Source: Lentisphaerota bacterium
Lineage (GTDB): Bacteria; Verrucomicrobiota; Kiritimatiellia; UBA8416; JAFGTH01
Direction of reading: 5' to 3'
Assembly: GCA_016934225.1 (NCBI GenBank)
Contig: JAFGTH010000062.1
Location: 1-11,839, forward strand
Length of the DNA stretch: 11,839 bases
Below, in pieces: positions 1 to 7,664 of the stretch. The notes beneath the pieces were generated by a model that was not told the DNA's origin, searched no databases, and saw only the letters and a program-made list of their open reading frames with translations. A program made the position numbers and the translations under genes. The first letter of the stretch is position 1. Each line of letters opens with the position of its first letter.

Positions 1-293
1 ATCTTTGACACAAAAAGCCCATAAACTGTTTTTATTCATTTTCATACAAACAAGAGGCAAGCAGATTCACCCGAGTATTGCGCGACTCTCGTGCAATATT
101 CGATTAAAGACAGTAATAACAGAAAAATGGCAATGCAAAAAATCTCGCGATTCCTCAAAATGAAACTTTAGTTGCAAAACAGGTGTGGCAAGTAAGCCGC
201 TTGTTGCAAATATCGCCTTGTTTTATTCCGTTTTATTGCGTTACATGCCTGTCATGTGAAATAAACTCTCCGGCAAAACGAAAATTAACCATC
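1..293. other. Left-edge non-coding region
   Basis: No supported gene lies here. The segment is AT-rich and sits upstream of the DUF3187 gene, so it should contain that gene's promoter. A TTGACA hexamer at 5-10 has no good -10 partner at 16-18 bp. The reading frame of the next gene is open back to a GTG at 183, but residues 1-37 of that extension do not resemble a signal peptide, whereas the peptide from the ATG at 294 does. I therefore treat 183-293 as untranslated. On the minus strand a 15-codon open stretch starts at 45 and leaves the window; it is too short to judge. Confidence 0.5.
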
Positions 294-1316
294 ATGAATA
301 AATCATCCATACGCGCATTGCTCCTGACGGCTGCGGCCATCGGTGCGACATTGACGCAGACGGAGAGCTTAGCTACCGAACACAACACGGAATCTTCAAA
401 CAACAGAGAGTTTGGATATTTGACGGCGCCTTCCCTGTCGCCCGGTCATGTTCTTCGTCCGTCAAGCATGTTTTCATATCCAGATATACACCCGGCCGGC
501 TCGTGGAATATCGGGACTGATTTTCATTGGGCAAATGTTTGGGCCTACGAGCCGGACCGCTACTTGATTGATTGTGAATGGATTCGATGCAACACCCGGA
601 TCTGCTATGCTCTGAACAACTCAACATCTCTGGGCATATTGATTCCTGTCATGGGCCGATGGGGTGGCGTTGCCGACCAATTTATTGAGGAATTCCATTC
701 TGTTTTTGGAATGGACAACGACGACAGACAACAAATGCCACAGGATCAATCCATAATCTCATATGTCAGTAACGGTGCAACTCAGACAATAGCGAGAGGC
801 GAATCGTGGGGCATCGGCGATACGGCCTTTTTTGCCGCTTATCGTCGGGATAGCGTCGGCAACAGGCCGGCCGTAATTCTCCAAGGACAATTGTCGCTGC
901 CGACAGGCGACGCCGACGAGATGCAGGGGCTCGGGAACCCGTCTCTGAGCGTTTCCGCGCTTGTCTCCAAACGACTCCGTACCGGGCCGGTACTTGTATT
1001 TGGCGGTTTTGGATTGGTTTATTGCCGTGCGGATAAAATTGCGGGTATTCGACTGCGTAACGATGAATGGTCCGGATTGCTTGGCGTCGCCTACGAGTGT
1101 TCTCCTACCGTATTACTTATTATTCAGAACCTCAGCAGTTCGCCCGTAGCAAAGAATTACGCGCCCTTCTCAGATGCCTGCCACGAATTAAGCATAGGAT
1201 TCAAGTGGCAAATCAGCGCATCTTTCGCTCTGGAGTTTGGCCTGACAGAAAACGTCGCCACTTTCGACAACAGCGCCGATTTCGGCGCCCATTTCTCATT
1301 CACCCTTCCGTTGTAA
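294..1316 (+). CDS. DUF3187 family outer-membrane protein
   Basis: Secreted protein of 340 residues resembling the DUF3187 family, a group of predicted outer-membrane beta-barrels of unknown function. The start at 294 gives a classical signal peptide: MNKSSIR, then a hydrophobic stretch, with likely cleavage after A27 (ESLA). Family-like features follow: an N-terminal GYLTAPSLSP segment (41-50), a long amphipathic strand region, the GGVADQFIEEFH stretch (124-135) and GIGDTAFFAAYR (173-184). Then comes LQGQLSLPTGDADEMQGLGNPS (196-217) and a series of alternating strands ending in FSFTLPL, a typical barrel C terminus ending in a hydrophobic residue. No Shine-Dalgarno sequence is visible; a longer GTG start at 183 is possible but would bury the signal peptide. 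The gene is monocistronic here and converges on the scramblase-like gene, with 129 bp between them. The family call is from memory of its conserved pattern and is fairly secure; substrate and function are unknown. Confidence 0.75.
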   Translation: MNKSSIRALLLTAAAIGATLTQTESLATEHNTESSNNREFGYLTAPSLSPGHVLRPSSMFSYPDIHPAGSWNIGTDFHWANVWAYEPDRYLIDCEWIRCNTRICYALNNSTSLGILIPVMGRWGGVADQFIEEFHSVFGMDNDDRQQMPQDQSIISYVSNGATQTIARGESWGIGDTAFFAAYRRDSVGNRPAVILQGQLSLPTGDADEMQGLGNPSLSVSALVSKRLRTGPVLVFGGFGLVYCRADKIAGIRLRNDEWSGLLGVAYECSPTVLLIIQNLSSSPVAKNYAPFSDACHELSIGFKWQISASFALEFGLTENVATFDNSADFGAHFSFTLPL

Positions 1317-1445
1317 AGATTCAACAGAAAACGTAATGGGAGAAAAGACAGAAAACAGGCTTGTCGCATAATCTCCGGGCGCTCCAACCAAACAAGAAAA
1401 TATCTTCGCGTTCTTATGCGCCCAAAATCCGGCAGATACCGTCAA

Positions 1446-2036
1446 TTATTTTTCTTTCAACACCATGTCAATGCACATAACCGCCGCAAGAATAAGTTGC
1501 CGGACAACGTTGCCTGGCGGCACCGTCTCTGAAATTTTCAAAATATAGTTGTCCGCGCTCGTGAAGAGTTCCTTTCCCAATCCGGCCCATTTCTTCGTCA
1601 CATGCGCAAGCTCCTTGTCGCCTGCAAGAAATTTGAAATCCCAGCCGGTCCATTTCCCCTTCAACTGACATACGGTTCTCTCATTCGCGTCAAGAACATT
1701 GAAAGAACCTCCGACAGAAAACAATTTTTGTTTAAACCAGCCGATCACGGCATTTTTCTCGTTCAGCACTTGAACTTTGGATAAAAAAATCCTTATGCCC
1801 CTTTTGACTCTGACCACGGGCCGACCGTCAGGTGTTTTGATTTGAATGTCAAACGGAGTCATCGTTTTGTAGTCAGTGAATCGAAGAATCTTGGTTAAGA
1901 AACCCAACCTCTCCTCGCGACACTCCATTATCACCGTTCCCGATTCCGGATCGTATATATCATAGTTATTAGCAGCCTTTAGAATTCCGAGATGTTCCTT
2001 CACCAAATACACATTTTGATTTAAGACTTCGTGCAT
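1446..2036 (-). CDS. Scramblase/LURP-one-like (LOR superfamily) protein
   Basis: Protein of 196 residues with the tubby-like fold signature shared by phospholipid scramblases and plant LURP-one proteins (PF03803/DUF567 group). Visible features: repeated beta strands of the YDIYDPESG (25-33) and FNVLDANER (112-120) type, each ending in an Asp/Asn turn. A strand set GKWTGWDFKFL (127-137) precedes KELAHVTKKWAG (141-152) and the conserved ELFTSADNYILKI (156-168). A C-terminal hydrophobic helix follows (about 178-193, LILAAVMCIDMV), equivalent to the buried or membrane-associated helix of the fold. There is no signal peptide, so it is probably cytosolic or inner-face. The ATG at 2036 was preferred over a TTG eight codons upstream because a strong Shine-Dalgarno sequence sits just before it. 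Bacterial members have no settled function, and scramblase activity should not be assumed. It lies downstream of and co-oriented with the MetH-activation-like gene, but has its own promoter candidate. Confidence 0.7.
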   Translation of the reverse strand: MHEVLNQNVYLVKEHLGILKAANNYDIYDPESGTVIMECREERLGFLTKILRFTDYKTMTPFDIQIKTPDGRPVVRVKRGIRIFLSKVQVLNEKNAVIGWFKQKLFSVGGSFNVLDANERTVCQLKGKWTGWDFKFLAGDKELAHVTKKWAGLGKELFTSADNYILKISETVPPGNVVRQLILAAVMCIDMVLKEK

Positions 2037-2039
2037 ACG

Positions 2040-2048
2040 CCCCCCCTC
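2040..2048 (-). promoter_or_regulatory. Shine-Dalgarno site fixing the start at 2036
   Basis: On the minus strand GAGGGGGGG lies 3 nt before the ATG at 2036, an AGGGGG core about 5 nt away. It is one of only two clear ribosome binding sites in the window. Choosing the upstream TTG at 2060 would place this site inside the coding sequence, so it decides the start. Confidence 0.7.
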
Positions 2049-2063
2049 ATGTTTGCGCAAGCC

Positions 2064-2092
2064 GTTATAAACTTCTATACTTCAGAATTCAA
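2064..2092 (-). promoter_or_regulatory. Sigma70-like promoter of the scramblase-like gene
   Basis: Reading the minus strand, TTGAAT (2092-2087) is followed by exactly 17 bp and TATAAC (2069-2064), four and five of six matches to the -35 and -10 consensus. The -10 ends 27 nt before the ATG at 2036, leaving room for a short leader carrying the Shine-Dalgarno site. It indicates that the gene can be transcribed independently of the MetH-activation-like gene 131 bp upstream. No terminator hairpin is seen between the two genes. Confidence 0.5.
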
Positions 2093-2167
2093 TATTCCTT
2101 GTCCGACATTTTGCGGTTTTCCCCCCTTTCCTGAACAATGAAATTATGTTTGGCCTCATTATTTTAT

Positions 2168-2908
2168 CTACTGATCACGCTGAATTAAGGCCCATAACGC
2201 TTTATCAAATGGCGCGCTTCGCGAAGGGCATACCTCGCGACGACATACCTGGCAAGTCGCAAAATCCGTTTCCGCTTGGAATAAAATGCCTGACACCGTT
2301 TTGTTCGGAAGCATCAAAAACGAATCCGTTAATTTTACGCCTATGCACGCTTTTATATCTCCTAGAATATTAAAAAGTTCGCCCTGCTGTTCAATCGGCC
2401 ATACATCCACATCACCAGAGCCTGGATTCATTGACATGGTCTTTCTTAAAAGATATTTTTTCTTTATATGCTTTAGAAAATAATCGTTCGCGCTCCAGAG
2501 TAATTCCTCTTTAATTGTATCCCACCAGAATTGCGCCACAAAATCTCCGGAAGACAAATCAACGTCATCCATTTCATGCCCGCAAGTCACAACATACGGG
2601 AACACCCTTTCAACCCCATCCAGTTTAATCCTGAGCATGCGGCTCGTAAACACCCTGTCTTCTAACGTGACGGTCTCTTCGCCTCGGCTTTGCACAAACG
2701 ACTCCATATATACCGCCTTTGGGCGTCCAATGCGTTTTGCCGTCTCAATGTATCGCTCAAATTCCGTTGCGTCATCACTGTCCGGTTCGATACGGACTTT
2801 GTTCATCAGGGCTTTTGCGTTAATGTTAAACGGAATTTCCGAGAAAACATGCTTTCTCACAGTATGTAGACCATTCAGTTTGCGCCACAATACGCGCTTT
2901 ATCTGCAA
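2168..2908 (-). CDS. Stand-alone MetH activation-domain-like protein
   Basis: Protein of up to 246 residues resembling the AdoMet-binding reactivation domain of cobalamin-dependent methionine synthase (Met_synt_B12 family), found as a separate protein in many anaerobes beside corrinoid methyltransferases. Seen in the sequence: YVVTCGHEMD (105-114), a helical WWDTIKEELLWSANDYFL segment (128-145), the MNPGSGDVDVWPIEQQ motif (160-175) matching the RxxPGYxxxPD-type AdoMet loop, and LTDSFLMLPNKTVSG (193-207). A C-terminal Cys cluster CQVCRREVCPSRSAPFD (C219, C222, C227) is typical of these stand-alone versions and may bind metal. In other systems such proteins reductively methylate or reactivate an oxidised corrinoid; no corrinoid methyltransferase is encoded in this window. 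The start is uncertain: no ATG precedes the conserved region. TTG 2908, TTG 2890 and GTG 2860 are candidates, all without a Shine-Dalgarno sequence, and ATG 2806 would delete a family-like N terminus. Confidence 0.7.
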   Translation of the reverse strand: MQIKRVLWRKLNGLHTVRKHVFSEIPFNINAKALMNKVRIEPDSDDATEFERYIETAKRIGRPKAVYMESFVQSRGEETVTLEDRVFTSRMLRIKLDGVERVFPYVVTCGHEMDDVDLSSGDFVAQFWWDTIKEELLWSANDYFLKHIKKKYLLRKTMSMNPGSGDVDVWPIEQQGELFNILGDIKACIGVKLTDSFLMLPNKTVSGILFQAETDFATCQVCRREVCPSRSAPFDKALWALIQRDQ

Positions 2909-3030
2909 ACAATCAGTAATTTCACCCTGCCAATTTCGGCTCGCTCAAAACAATCGGTATCGCGGCTCTTTATCCGCTTTCATTCATTTAATCGGAGAAT
3001 AGTTAAATCAGAATCCAATAGTCCAGTTAT

Positions 3031-3088
3031 TTATCCTGAACATCCGGCAGCGAAAATCCTTGGGCAGGATAACAGGTTAATTTTCGCT
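3031..3088. promoter_or_regulatory. Interleaved inverted repeats, pseudoknot-capable element
   Basis: Two perfect inverted repeats interleave. Arm A TTATCCTG (3031-3038) pairs with A' CAGGATAA (3065-3072). Arm B AGCGAAAAT (3049-3057) pairs with B' ATTTTCGCT (3080-3088). The order A-B-A'-B' with connecting loops of 10, 7 and 7 nt is sterically compatible with an H-type pseudoknot, or with two mutually exclusive hairpins. A smaller competing hairpin, ATCCT/AGGAT (3056-3060 with 3066-3070), overlaps both. The element lies in the divergent gap, 82 nt before the nucleoside kinase ATG on + and about 120 nt before the MetH-activation-like start on -, so either leader could carry it. It matches no riboswitch consensus that I recall. 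Two overlapping DNA operators are the main alternative. The pairing is directly seen; the function is inference. Confidence 0.4.
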
Positions 3089-3170
3089 CAGAGCATATCT
3101 TGATACAACCCGCTTCAACCGCCAGTTTGCAGTTTGCAATTGCGGCCGGGTGTTATATGATTATTTGACA

Positions 3171-4838
3171 ATGAGACTCGTGAAGATAACCCTCTCGAAC
3201 GGCACAACGCACGAATGCGCCGAAGGGGTTTGCGTCTGCGAATTTGCCGGGCAAGTCCCGGTTAAGCCGACGCCATATATTGCCGCTCTTGTCAATAACG
3301 ACTTGGTATCCATGTCGTACCCTCTGACAGTTGATTCAACTGTTGAGTTTCTGACAATGGCCGATTCGCACGGATGGCGAGTGTACCGAAGATCGCTGTG
3401 TTTCCTGCTTGCCAAGGTTGTTGCGGAGTTGTTCCCTAAAGCCGGTTTTTCCGTTGAGCATTCTTTCGGACCAGGGCTCTATTGCAGTTTCGATGACAAA
3501 GACACTGAAAATAAAGGCATATCTCCAGCCAATCTGAAATCAATCGAGCACAGAATGCGCGAACTGATAGCAAAGAACCTTCCAATCGAGCGCAGAAAAA
3601 TTTCCTACGAGAGCGCAATGCAACAATTCCATGAATCGGGTCAAACCGATAAGCGCAACCTTCTTCTGCATCGAAATCCGCCGCGAGTGGTTGTTCATTG
3701 GTGTGACGGATTTCAAGATCTTGCGCATGGCCCTCTCGCACCGACTACCGGCGTCTTGAAACATTTTGCGCTTGTCCGATATGAGCCTGGATTTGTTCTG
3801 CATCTTCCTGACAAAGACAACCCGGAAACAATTCCTCCGTTTGAAGATCAGCCGCATCTCTTCAAAATCTTTCAGGAACACAAACAATGGGGCCGTATTC
3901 TGCAGGTAAGCACAGTCGGACGCCTCAACGAAATTATCGCCAACGGCGAGAATCGTTCCTTTATACGAACCGCGGAGGCGCTGCACGAGAAAAAGGTTTC
4001 CGAGATCGCCGATAAAATCGGCAAAAGACAGCGTGAAATCAGAGTCATCCTGATAGCAGGCCCGTCATCCGCCGGCAAAACCACATTTGCCAAACGTTTG
4101 TCCACACATCTGGCCGTGAACGGGTTGCGACCGGTGACCATCGCAACTGATAACTACTTTGTAGGCGAGGACAAGAACCCTTTGGACGAATTCGGCAAAC
4201 CGGATTATGAGCATCTCGATGCGGTTGATATTGCACTATTCAACAATGATTTACTGAAATTGATACGTGGCGAAAAAATTGAGGTGCCGTATTTCAATTT
4301 CGAGAAGAAACAAAGAGAATACAGAGACGACTTCCTGCACATTGATAGCGATCAAATAATTATTATTGAAGGCATACACGGATTAAACCCTCGACTGACC
4401 CATATGATTCCGGCCAAGAACAAGTTTCGCATCTACATCAACGCATTGACGCAACTCAGTCTCGATGCGAACAATCGCATTTCCACAACAGACAATCGCC
4501 TGATGAGGAGAATAGTCCGCGATAATATGTTTCGCGGGTATTCCGCGCTTGAGACCCTGCGCCGATGGCCGTCGGTCCGGCGAGGCGAGAAAAGATGGAT
4601 ATTCCCTTTCCAGCGCGAAGCTGACGTTACTTTTAATTCCGCGCTGGATTATGAGCTTGCAATTCTGAAGCCGATCATCGAACCGTTACTTGCGCAAATC
4701 AAACCGGCAGACAAAGAATATGCCGAATCACGCAGACTGTCGGAATTTCTTTTGAACTTCCTGGGCGCTTCATCCGATTCGGTGCCCGGCAATTCAATAC
4801 TGCGCGAATACATCGGCGGCAGCGATTTCGAATATTAG
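3171..4838 (+). CDS. Nucleoside (uridine-like) kinase with TGS/ThrRS-like N terminus
   Basis: A 555-residue fusion of a threonyl-tRNA-synthetase-like N-terminal half to a uridine-kinase-type P-loop kinase. A TGS-like domain spans about 1-62. A ThrRS second-additional-domain-like region follows (about 70-215), with EHSFGPGLY (96-104) and VHWCDGFQDLAHGPLAPTTG (175-194), the latter mirroring the ThrRS CRGPHVPxTG segment. The kinase begins near 290: Walker A GPSSAGKTT (297-305), TDNYF (326-330), a DYEHLDAVD segment (345-353) typical of uridine kinases, and IIIIEGIHGLNP (396-407). This architecture is known from Thermotoga, Bacteroidetes and Clostridia as 'nucleoside kinase'; it would phosphorylate a nucleoside, probably uridine or cytidine, in the cytosol, but the natural substrate is not established. 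The ATG at 3171 was chosen because the TGS domain begins right there (MRLVKITLSNG); a GTG at 3150 is possible. No Shine-Dalgarno sequence is present. Confidence 0.85.
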   Translation: MRLVKITLSNGTTHECAEGVCVCEFAGQVPVKPTPYIAALVNNDLVSMSYPLTVDSTVEFLTMADSHGWRVYRRSLCFLLAKVVAELFPKAGFSVEHSFGPGLYCSFDDKDTENKGISPANLKSIEHRMRELIAKNLPIERRKISYESAMQQFHESGQTDKRNLLLHRNPPRVVVHWCDGFQDLAHGPLAPTTGVLKHFALVRYEPGFVLHLPDKDNPETIPPFEDQPHLFKIFQEHKQWGRILQVSTVGRLNEIIANGENRSFIRTAEALHEKKVSEIADKIGKRQREIRVILIAGPSSAGKTTFAKRLSTHLAVNGLRPVTIATDNYFVGEDKNPLDEFGKPDYEHLDAVDIALFNNDLLKLIRGEKIEVPYFNFEKKQREYRDDFLHIDSDQIIIIEGIHGLNPRLTHMIPAKNKFRIYINALTQLSLDANNRISTTDNRLMRRIVRDNMFRGYSALETLRRWPSVRRGEKRWIFPFQREADVTFNSALDYELAILKPIIEPLLAQIKPADKEYAESRRLSEFLLNFLGASSDSVPGNSILREYIGGSDFEY

Positions 4839-4930
4839 CAAATCCCGCTATCGGCTCTGCGCCAAGCGCATATTGTTGATCAACCTTCCGCAAAGCTTAT
4901 AATCCCGTCCAAACGCTGTTGTCAGCATCT

Positions 4931-7129
4931 TCAGGAAGGCGAACCTTGTGACGCAAGGATTCGCCAGAGTTGCTCTTTTGTCTCGGCATCAAGCGCGCGT
5001 TTTCGGCCGTTCGCGTCAAGCGCACGGCTGACTGTCGCCATGAACTGCACATGTGGAGCAGGCGCGCCTTGCGGCGCCAGCGTCAATACGATTATCTTTG
5101 ATTTCTCCGAATCTATCGCGTGGAAATCAACTCCTTCGCGCTTGATTCCGACCGCGCACACCAGATCAGTAACGGCATTGGTGCGCGCATGCGGAATGGC
5201 TATGCCATACTGCATTCCGGTAGACATACTTGCTTCCCTTGCTAAAACAGCCTTACGAGCGCTTGCCATATCCTTTATCGCGCCCGTTTTTCTGAGAATC
5301 TCAAGCAATTCGTCAATGACCCCCTCTTTCGTCGTTGCCTTCAAATACGGCTCGACTACTTCCGGCGATATGTACCTGGCCAACGGCGTCAATCTAACCT
5401 CAGAACCATCTCCATCCTGCAGCCGCCGCACTATGTCTCCGGCATTAACAGGCCTTTTCAATTCTTTGATCGTCTGCTCCAATTCCGCTACAACCTCGTA
5501 CATTGCCGCGCTCACCAGCGCTACATCGTTTTTGCCGCAGTTAAAGTCTATATCTTTGTTCCTGTGGCAGAACCCTATTACTACACGATCTTTTCTCAAT
5601 TGGTATATCCGTTTGCGCCGATTAATCAGATGCACGAAGAAACCTTCCGATTCAAACACCGCCATAAGCTTGCCGACAAGCAATTCCGCCGTCTGGAAGG
5701 ACGGGAAGGAAAAAGTAATTGTGTCAATATCGCCGTTAGCATGAGGTCTGCGCAAACCGCTTGCATTGCTCGAAAACAACAGGACAATGGCCGGTGGCGC
5801 TATTAGAACCGTCACGAGTATCATTAACACGATAACGCCGAAAACCTCCGGAGTCAGTACGCCGGCCGCAAGCCCGATCCCGCCGATGATTAATGCTATC
5901 TCGCCGCGCGGCAACATGCCGAATCCGATTCTTGCCGCTCCACGCAGGTTGAAATTACAAAACATGGCGGGAATGCCGCAACCAAGGATTTTGCCGGCGT
6001 TCACTGCTATAGTATAGAACACACCGAACAATAATACCTTAGTCGAGAAAAGCACATGCAGGTCCACCAGCATCCCCATTACAACAAAGAATATCGGAAC
6101 CAGGAATGCGAAAATCGGATACAGATTCTCTCTAATGACATAACGGATATCTGTATTTGACAAGGAAAGGCCCATGACATAGGCGCCAACCACCATGGCC
6201 AGGCCAGCCTCCTCAAATAAGCCGGCCAGTATTAACGCCAGCCCAAGCGCCATCATCGCAATTGACGATTGATCCTGAAACAATTTCAAGAGCAAACTGA
6301 TTCGACGCGATGCCAAAAGTCCCACAGCAGTTGCCGCCAGCCATATGCCAACGGCCTTTGCGGCAATGGCGCCAATATGCGCCCAGTTTATGGCGCCTGC
6401 GCCCGTACCTCCGGTCGCTGTTATCACGCCGAGACCAACCGCCAGCAGAACGATTCCGAGCACATCGTCCACAACAGCTCCTGTCAGAATCGTAACTCCC
6501 TCTGGCGAGTCTAGTTTCTTCTTGTCAGATAGAATGCGCGCCGTTATGCCCACAGAAGTAGCCGTTGAAACAAGACCAAGGAATATGCTGGCGGGCGAAA
6601 AAAACGTCAATTTCTGGCTGAATATTACGTCCGAAAACAGGATGGCCATGAAATCGCCAAGAACAAATGAACTTACTACACCGCCTATCCCGACAAGACT
6701 GCCGACCAGAGAATATTTGAGCAACAGTCCTATATCCGTCTCCAGTCCGACCATAAACAGCAACACCACCGAGGCAATTGCGCATACACCATATAATTCC
6801 GGAGACACCGGAAACGTTCCCTCAAGAGGGAAAAGACCTTGCGGAAATCCGGGAACGGGAATGGACCCCGCCAGATACGGGCCTATGATCATGCCTACAA
6901 GCAGCTCGCCTAAAACGCCCGGCATCTTGATTTGCTCCAGCAGAACATTCCCCAGTTTTGCCGCAAACAGAATCACACCAAGTTGCACCACCAGCAATGT
7001 CATGCGATGCGTTATCGTCAAGCCCGTCGTTCCATCGTCCGCCGCCAGCGCCGGCGGCGCAAATAAACATAACGCCGCCGCTACTGCAAACACAGCCGTG
7101 ATATAGAAGTTAAATCGTTTCCTTTTCAT
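4931..7129 (-). CDS. CPA2-type cation/proton antiporter fused to PTS EIIA domain
   Basis: Inner-membrane protein of 732 residues. A signal-like N-terminal segment (MKRKRFNFYI then hydrophobic, ending APPALA at 29) precedes a CPA2 Na+(K+)/H+ exchanger domain of about 12 hydrophobic segments (about 42-452). It carries the STATSVGITARIL (188-200) and VVDDVLGIVLLA (219-230) motifs, with D221/D222 at the ion-binding position, and LPRGEIALII (406-415). A soluble linker region of about 130 residues (455-585) has no domain I recognise. The C terminus (586-732) is a PTS EIIA type 2 (fructose/nitrogen) domain whose GIAIPHART motif supplies the phosphorylatable H647. The fusion suggests antiport controlled by phosphotransfer or, by analogy with EIIA-Ntr, by nitrogen or carbon status. 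The ATG at 7129 lies inside the end of the upstream DUF4416 gene (20 nt overlap), implying translational coupling. A TTG three codons earlier is less likely. Confidence 0.85.
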   Translation of the reverse strand: MKRKRFNFYITAVFAVAAALCLFAPPALAADDGTTGLTITHRMTLLVVQLGVILFAAKLGNVLLEQIKMPGVLGELLVGMIIGPYLAGSIPVPGFPQGLFPLEGTFPVSPELYGVCAIASVVLLFMVGLETDIGLLLKYSLVGSLVGIGGVVSSFVLGDFMAILFSDVIFSQKLTFFSPASIFLGLVSTATSVGITARILSDKKKLDSPEGVTILTGAVVDDVLGIVLLAVGLGVITATGGTGAGAINWAHIGAIAAKAVGIWLAATAVGLLASRRISLLLKLFQDQSSIAMMALGLALILAGLFEEAGLAMVVGAYVMGLSLSNTDIRYVIRENLYPIFAFLVPIFFVVMGMLVDLHVLFSTKVLLFGVFYTIAVNAGKILGCGIPAMFCNFNLRGAARIGFGMLPRGEIALIIGGIGLAAGVLTPEVFGVIVLMILVTVLIAPPAIVLLFSSNASGLRRPHANGDIDTITFSFPSFQTAELLVGKLMAVFESEGFFVHLINRRKRIYQLRKDRVVIGFCHRNKDIDFNCGKNDVALVSAAMYEVVAELEQTIKELKRPVNAGDIVRRLQDGDGSEVRLTPLARYISPEVVEPYLKATTKEGVIDELLEILRKTGAIKDMASARKAVLAREASMSTGMQYGIAIPHARTNAVTDLVCAVGIKREGVDFHAIDSEKSKIIVLTLAPQGAPAPHVQFMATVSRALDANGRKRALDAETKEQLWRILASQGSPS

Positions 7130-7664
7130 GTCTTTCAATGGTAGCCGTCAATAAACGCCGAACGCCCAGAAAAAACTGATGATATTCCTTTGTCTTAAAA
7201 TCCGGATATGTCCACTCCATACAAGAACAAGCACCCTTTCTAAAATTCAGAGTCACTTCCGCATATATTCCATCCCGGAGATAAATACGGTGCGAAAAAT
7301 CTTTGGTGGTAGCTAGAACCGTCTTGGCCGGAGTTACATAACCGGGATCTATGTTAACGCGTCGCTTTAATCCGTCAACAGTCAATTCGCCGAGTTCCTG
7401 CTCGATTCGGTTGGTGGCCAGTTTAACGTCCGCCAACATCTCCGGATTAATCAGATTCTTAAACGCAATAAAACGGCGTTTTAGATTACACCCCATTTCT
7501 TTTTCGTAGTAATCGGTAAAATCAAAAGGCATCGGTCCGGCATCATAGTCTATGTCGCCAAACAGATTGCAGAGCTTTTTTTCTATCGGCGCAAACGGCT
7601 GGTCGGCAACAAATATCAAACCACAAAAAAGTTTCACCGGCACAACTTGTCGAATATCACCCAT
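7110..7664 (-). CDS. DUF4416 family protein
   Basis: Cytosolic protein of 184 residues that matches the DUF4416 pattern (Thermotoga TM1086-like), whose biochemical role is unknown. Signature segments: VPVKLFCGLIF (8-18), LFGDIDYDAGPMPFDFTDYYEKEMG (34-58), an NLINPEMLADVKLATNRIE stretch (70-88), RRVNIDPGYV (101-110), LATTKDFSHRIYL (117-129) and GIYAEVTLNFRKG (132-144), ending with a YPDFKTKEYHQFF segment (153-165). The length is normal for the family. There is no signal peptide and no membrane segment. It is the middle gene of a tight operon: its ATG overlaps the end of the QueG-like gene by 8 nt, and its own last codons overlap the antiporter start. Without a Shine-Dalgarno sequence, translation is probably coupled to the upstream gene. 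The operon hints at a role tied to a corrinoid or iron-sulfur protein, but that is inference. Confidence 0.8.
   Translation of the reverse strand: MGDIRQVVPVKLFCGLIFVADQPFAPIEKKLCNLFGDIDYDAGPMPFDFTDYYEKEMGCNLKRRFIAFKNLINPEMLADVKLATNRIEQELGELTVDGLKRRVNIDPGYVTPAKTVLATTKDFSHRIYLRDGIYAEVTLNFRKGACSCMEWTYPDFKTKEYHQFFLGVRRLLTATIERHEKETI

Noticed and set aside
5..33. TTGACA at 5-10 as a promoter -35 box
   Set aside because: No reasonable -10 hexamer at 16-18 bp; the region following is a T-run.
1..45. Minus-strand open stretch MKMNKNSLWAFCVKD starting at 45 and running off the left edge
   Set aside because: Only 15 codons are visible, no Shine-Dalgarno sequence precedes it, and no family can be recognised; it may be a divergent gene start but cannot be supported.
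183..293. N-terminal extension of the DUF3187 gene from GTG 183
   Set aside because: It would place a Cys-rich, non-conserved segment ahead of an otherwise textbook signal peptide starting at ATG 294.
1365..1423. Possible terminator between the convergent genes: CGCATAA/TTATGCG (1365-1371 with 1414-1420) and GGGCGC/GCGCCC (1377-1382 with 1418-1423)
   Set aside because: Loops of 35-42 nt, mutually exclusive stems and no following T-run; not a credible intrinsic terminator.
3124..3137. Tandem copy of the 7-mer AGTTTGC just upstream of the nucleoside kinase
   Set aside because: Only two short copies and no matching copies elsewhere in the window; likely chance.
3157..3168. Three-codon mini-ORF ATG-ATT-ATT-TGA ending 2 nt before the kinase ATG at 3171
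   Set aside because: Such short frames are common by chance in AT-rich leaders and it has no ribosome binding site.
4858..4884. Small hairpin TGCGC-CAA-GCGCA (4858-4870) and palindrome GTTGATCAAC (4875-4884) between convergent genes
   Set aside because: A 5-bp stem without a T-run on either strand is too weak to call a terminator.
5040..5744. Plus-strand frame of 234 codons opposite the antiporter linker and EIIA domain
   Set aside because: Antisense shadow of the EIIA-containing C terminus; no recognisable motif.
6345..7106. Long plus-strand frame of 253 codons opposite the antiporter gene
   Set aside because: It is antisense to a clearly conserved membrane protein, rich in Pro/Thr/Ser as expected for a shadow frame, and shows no domain.
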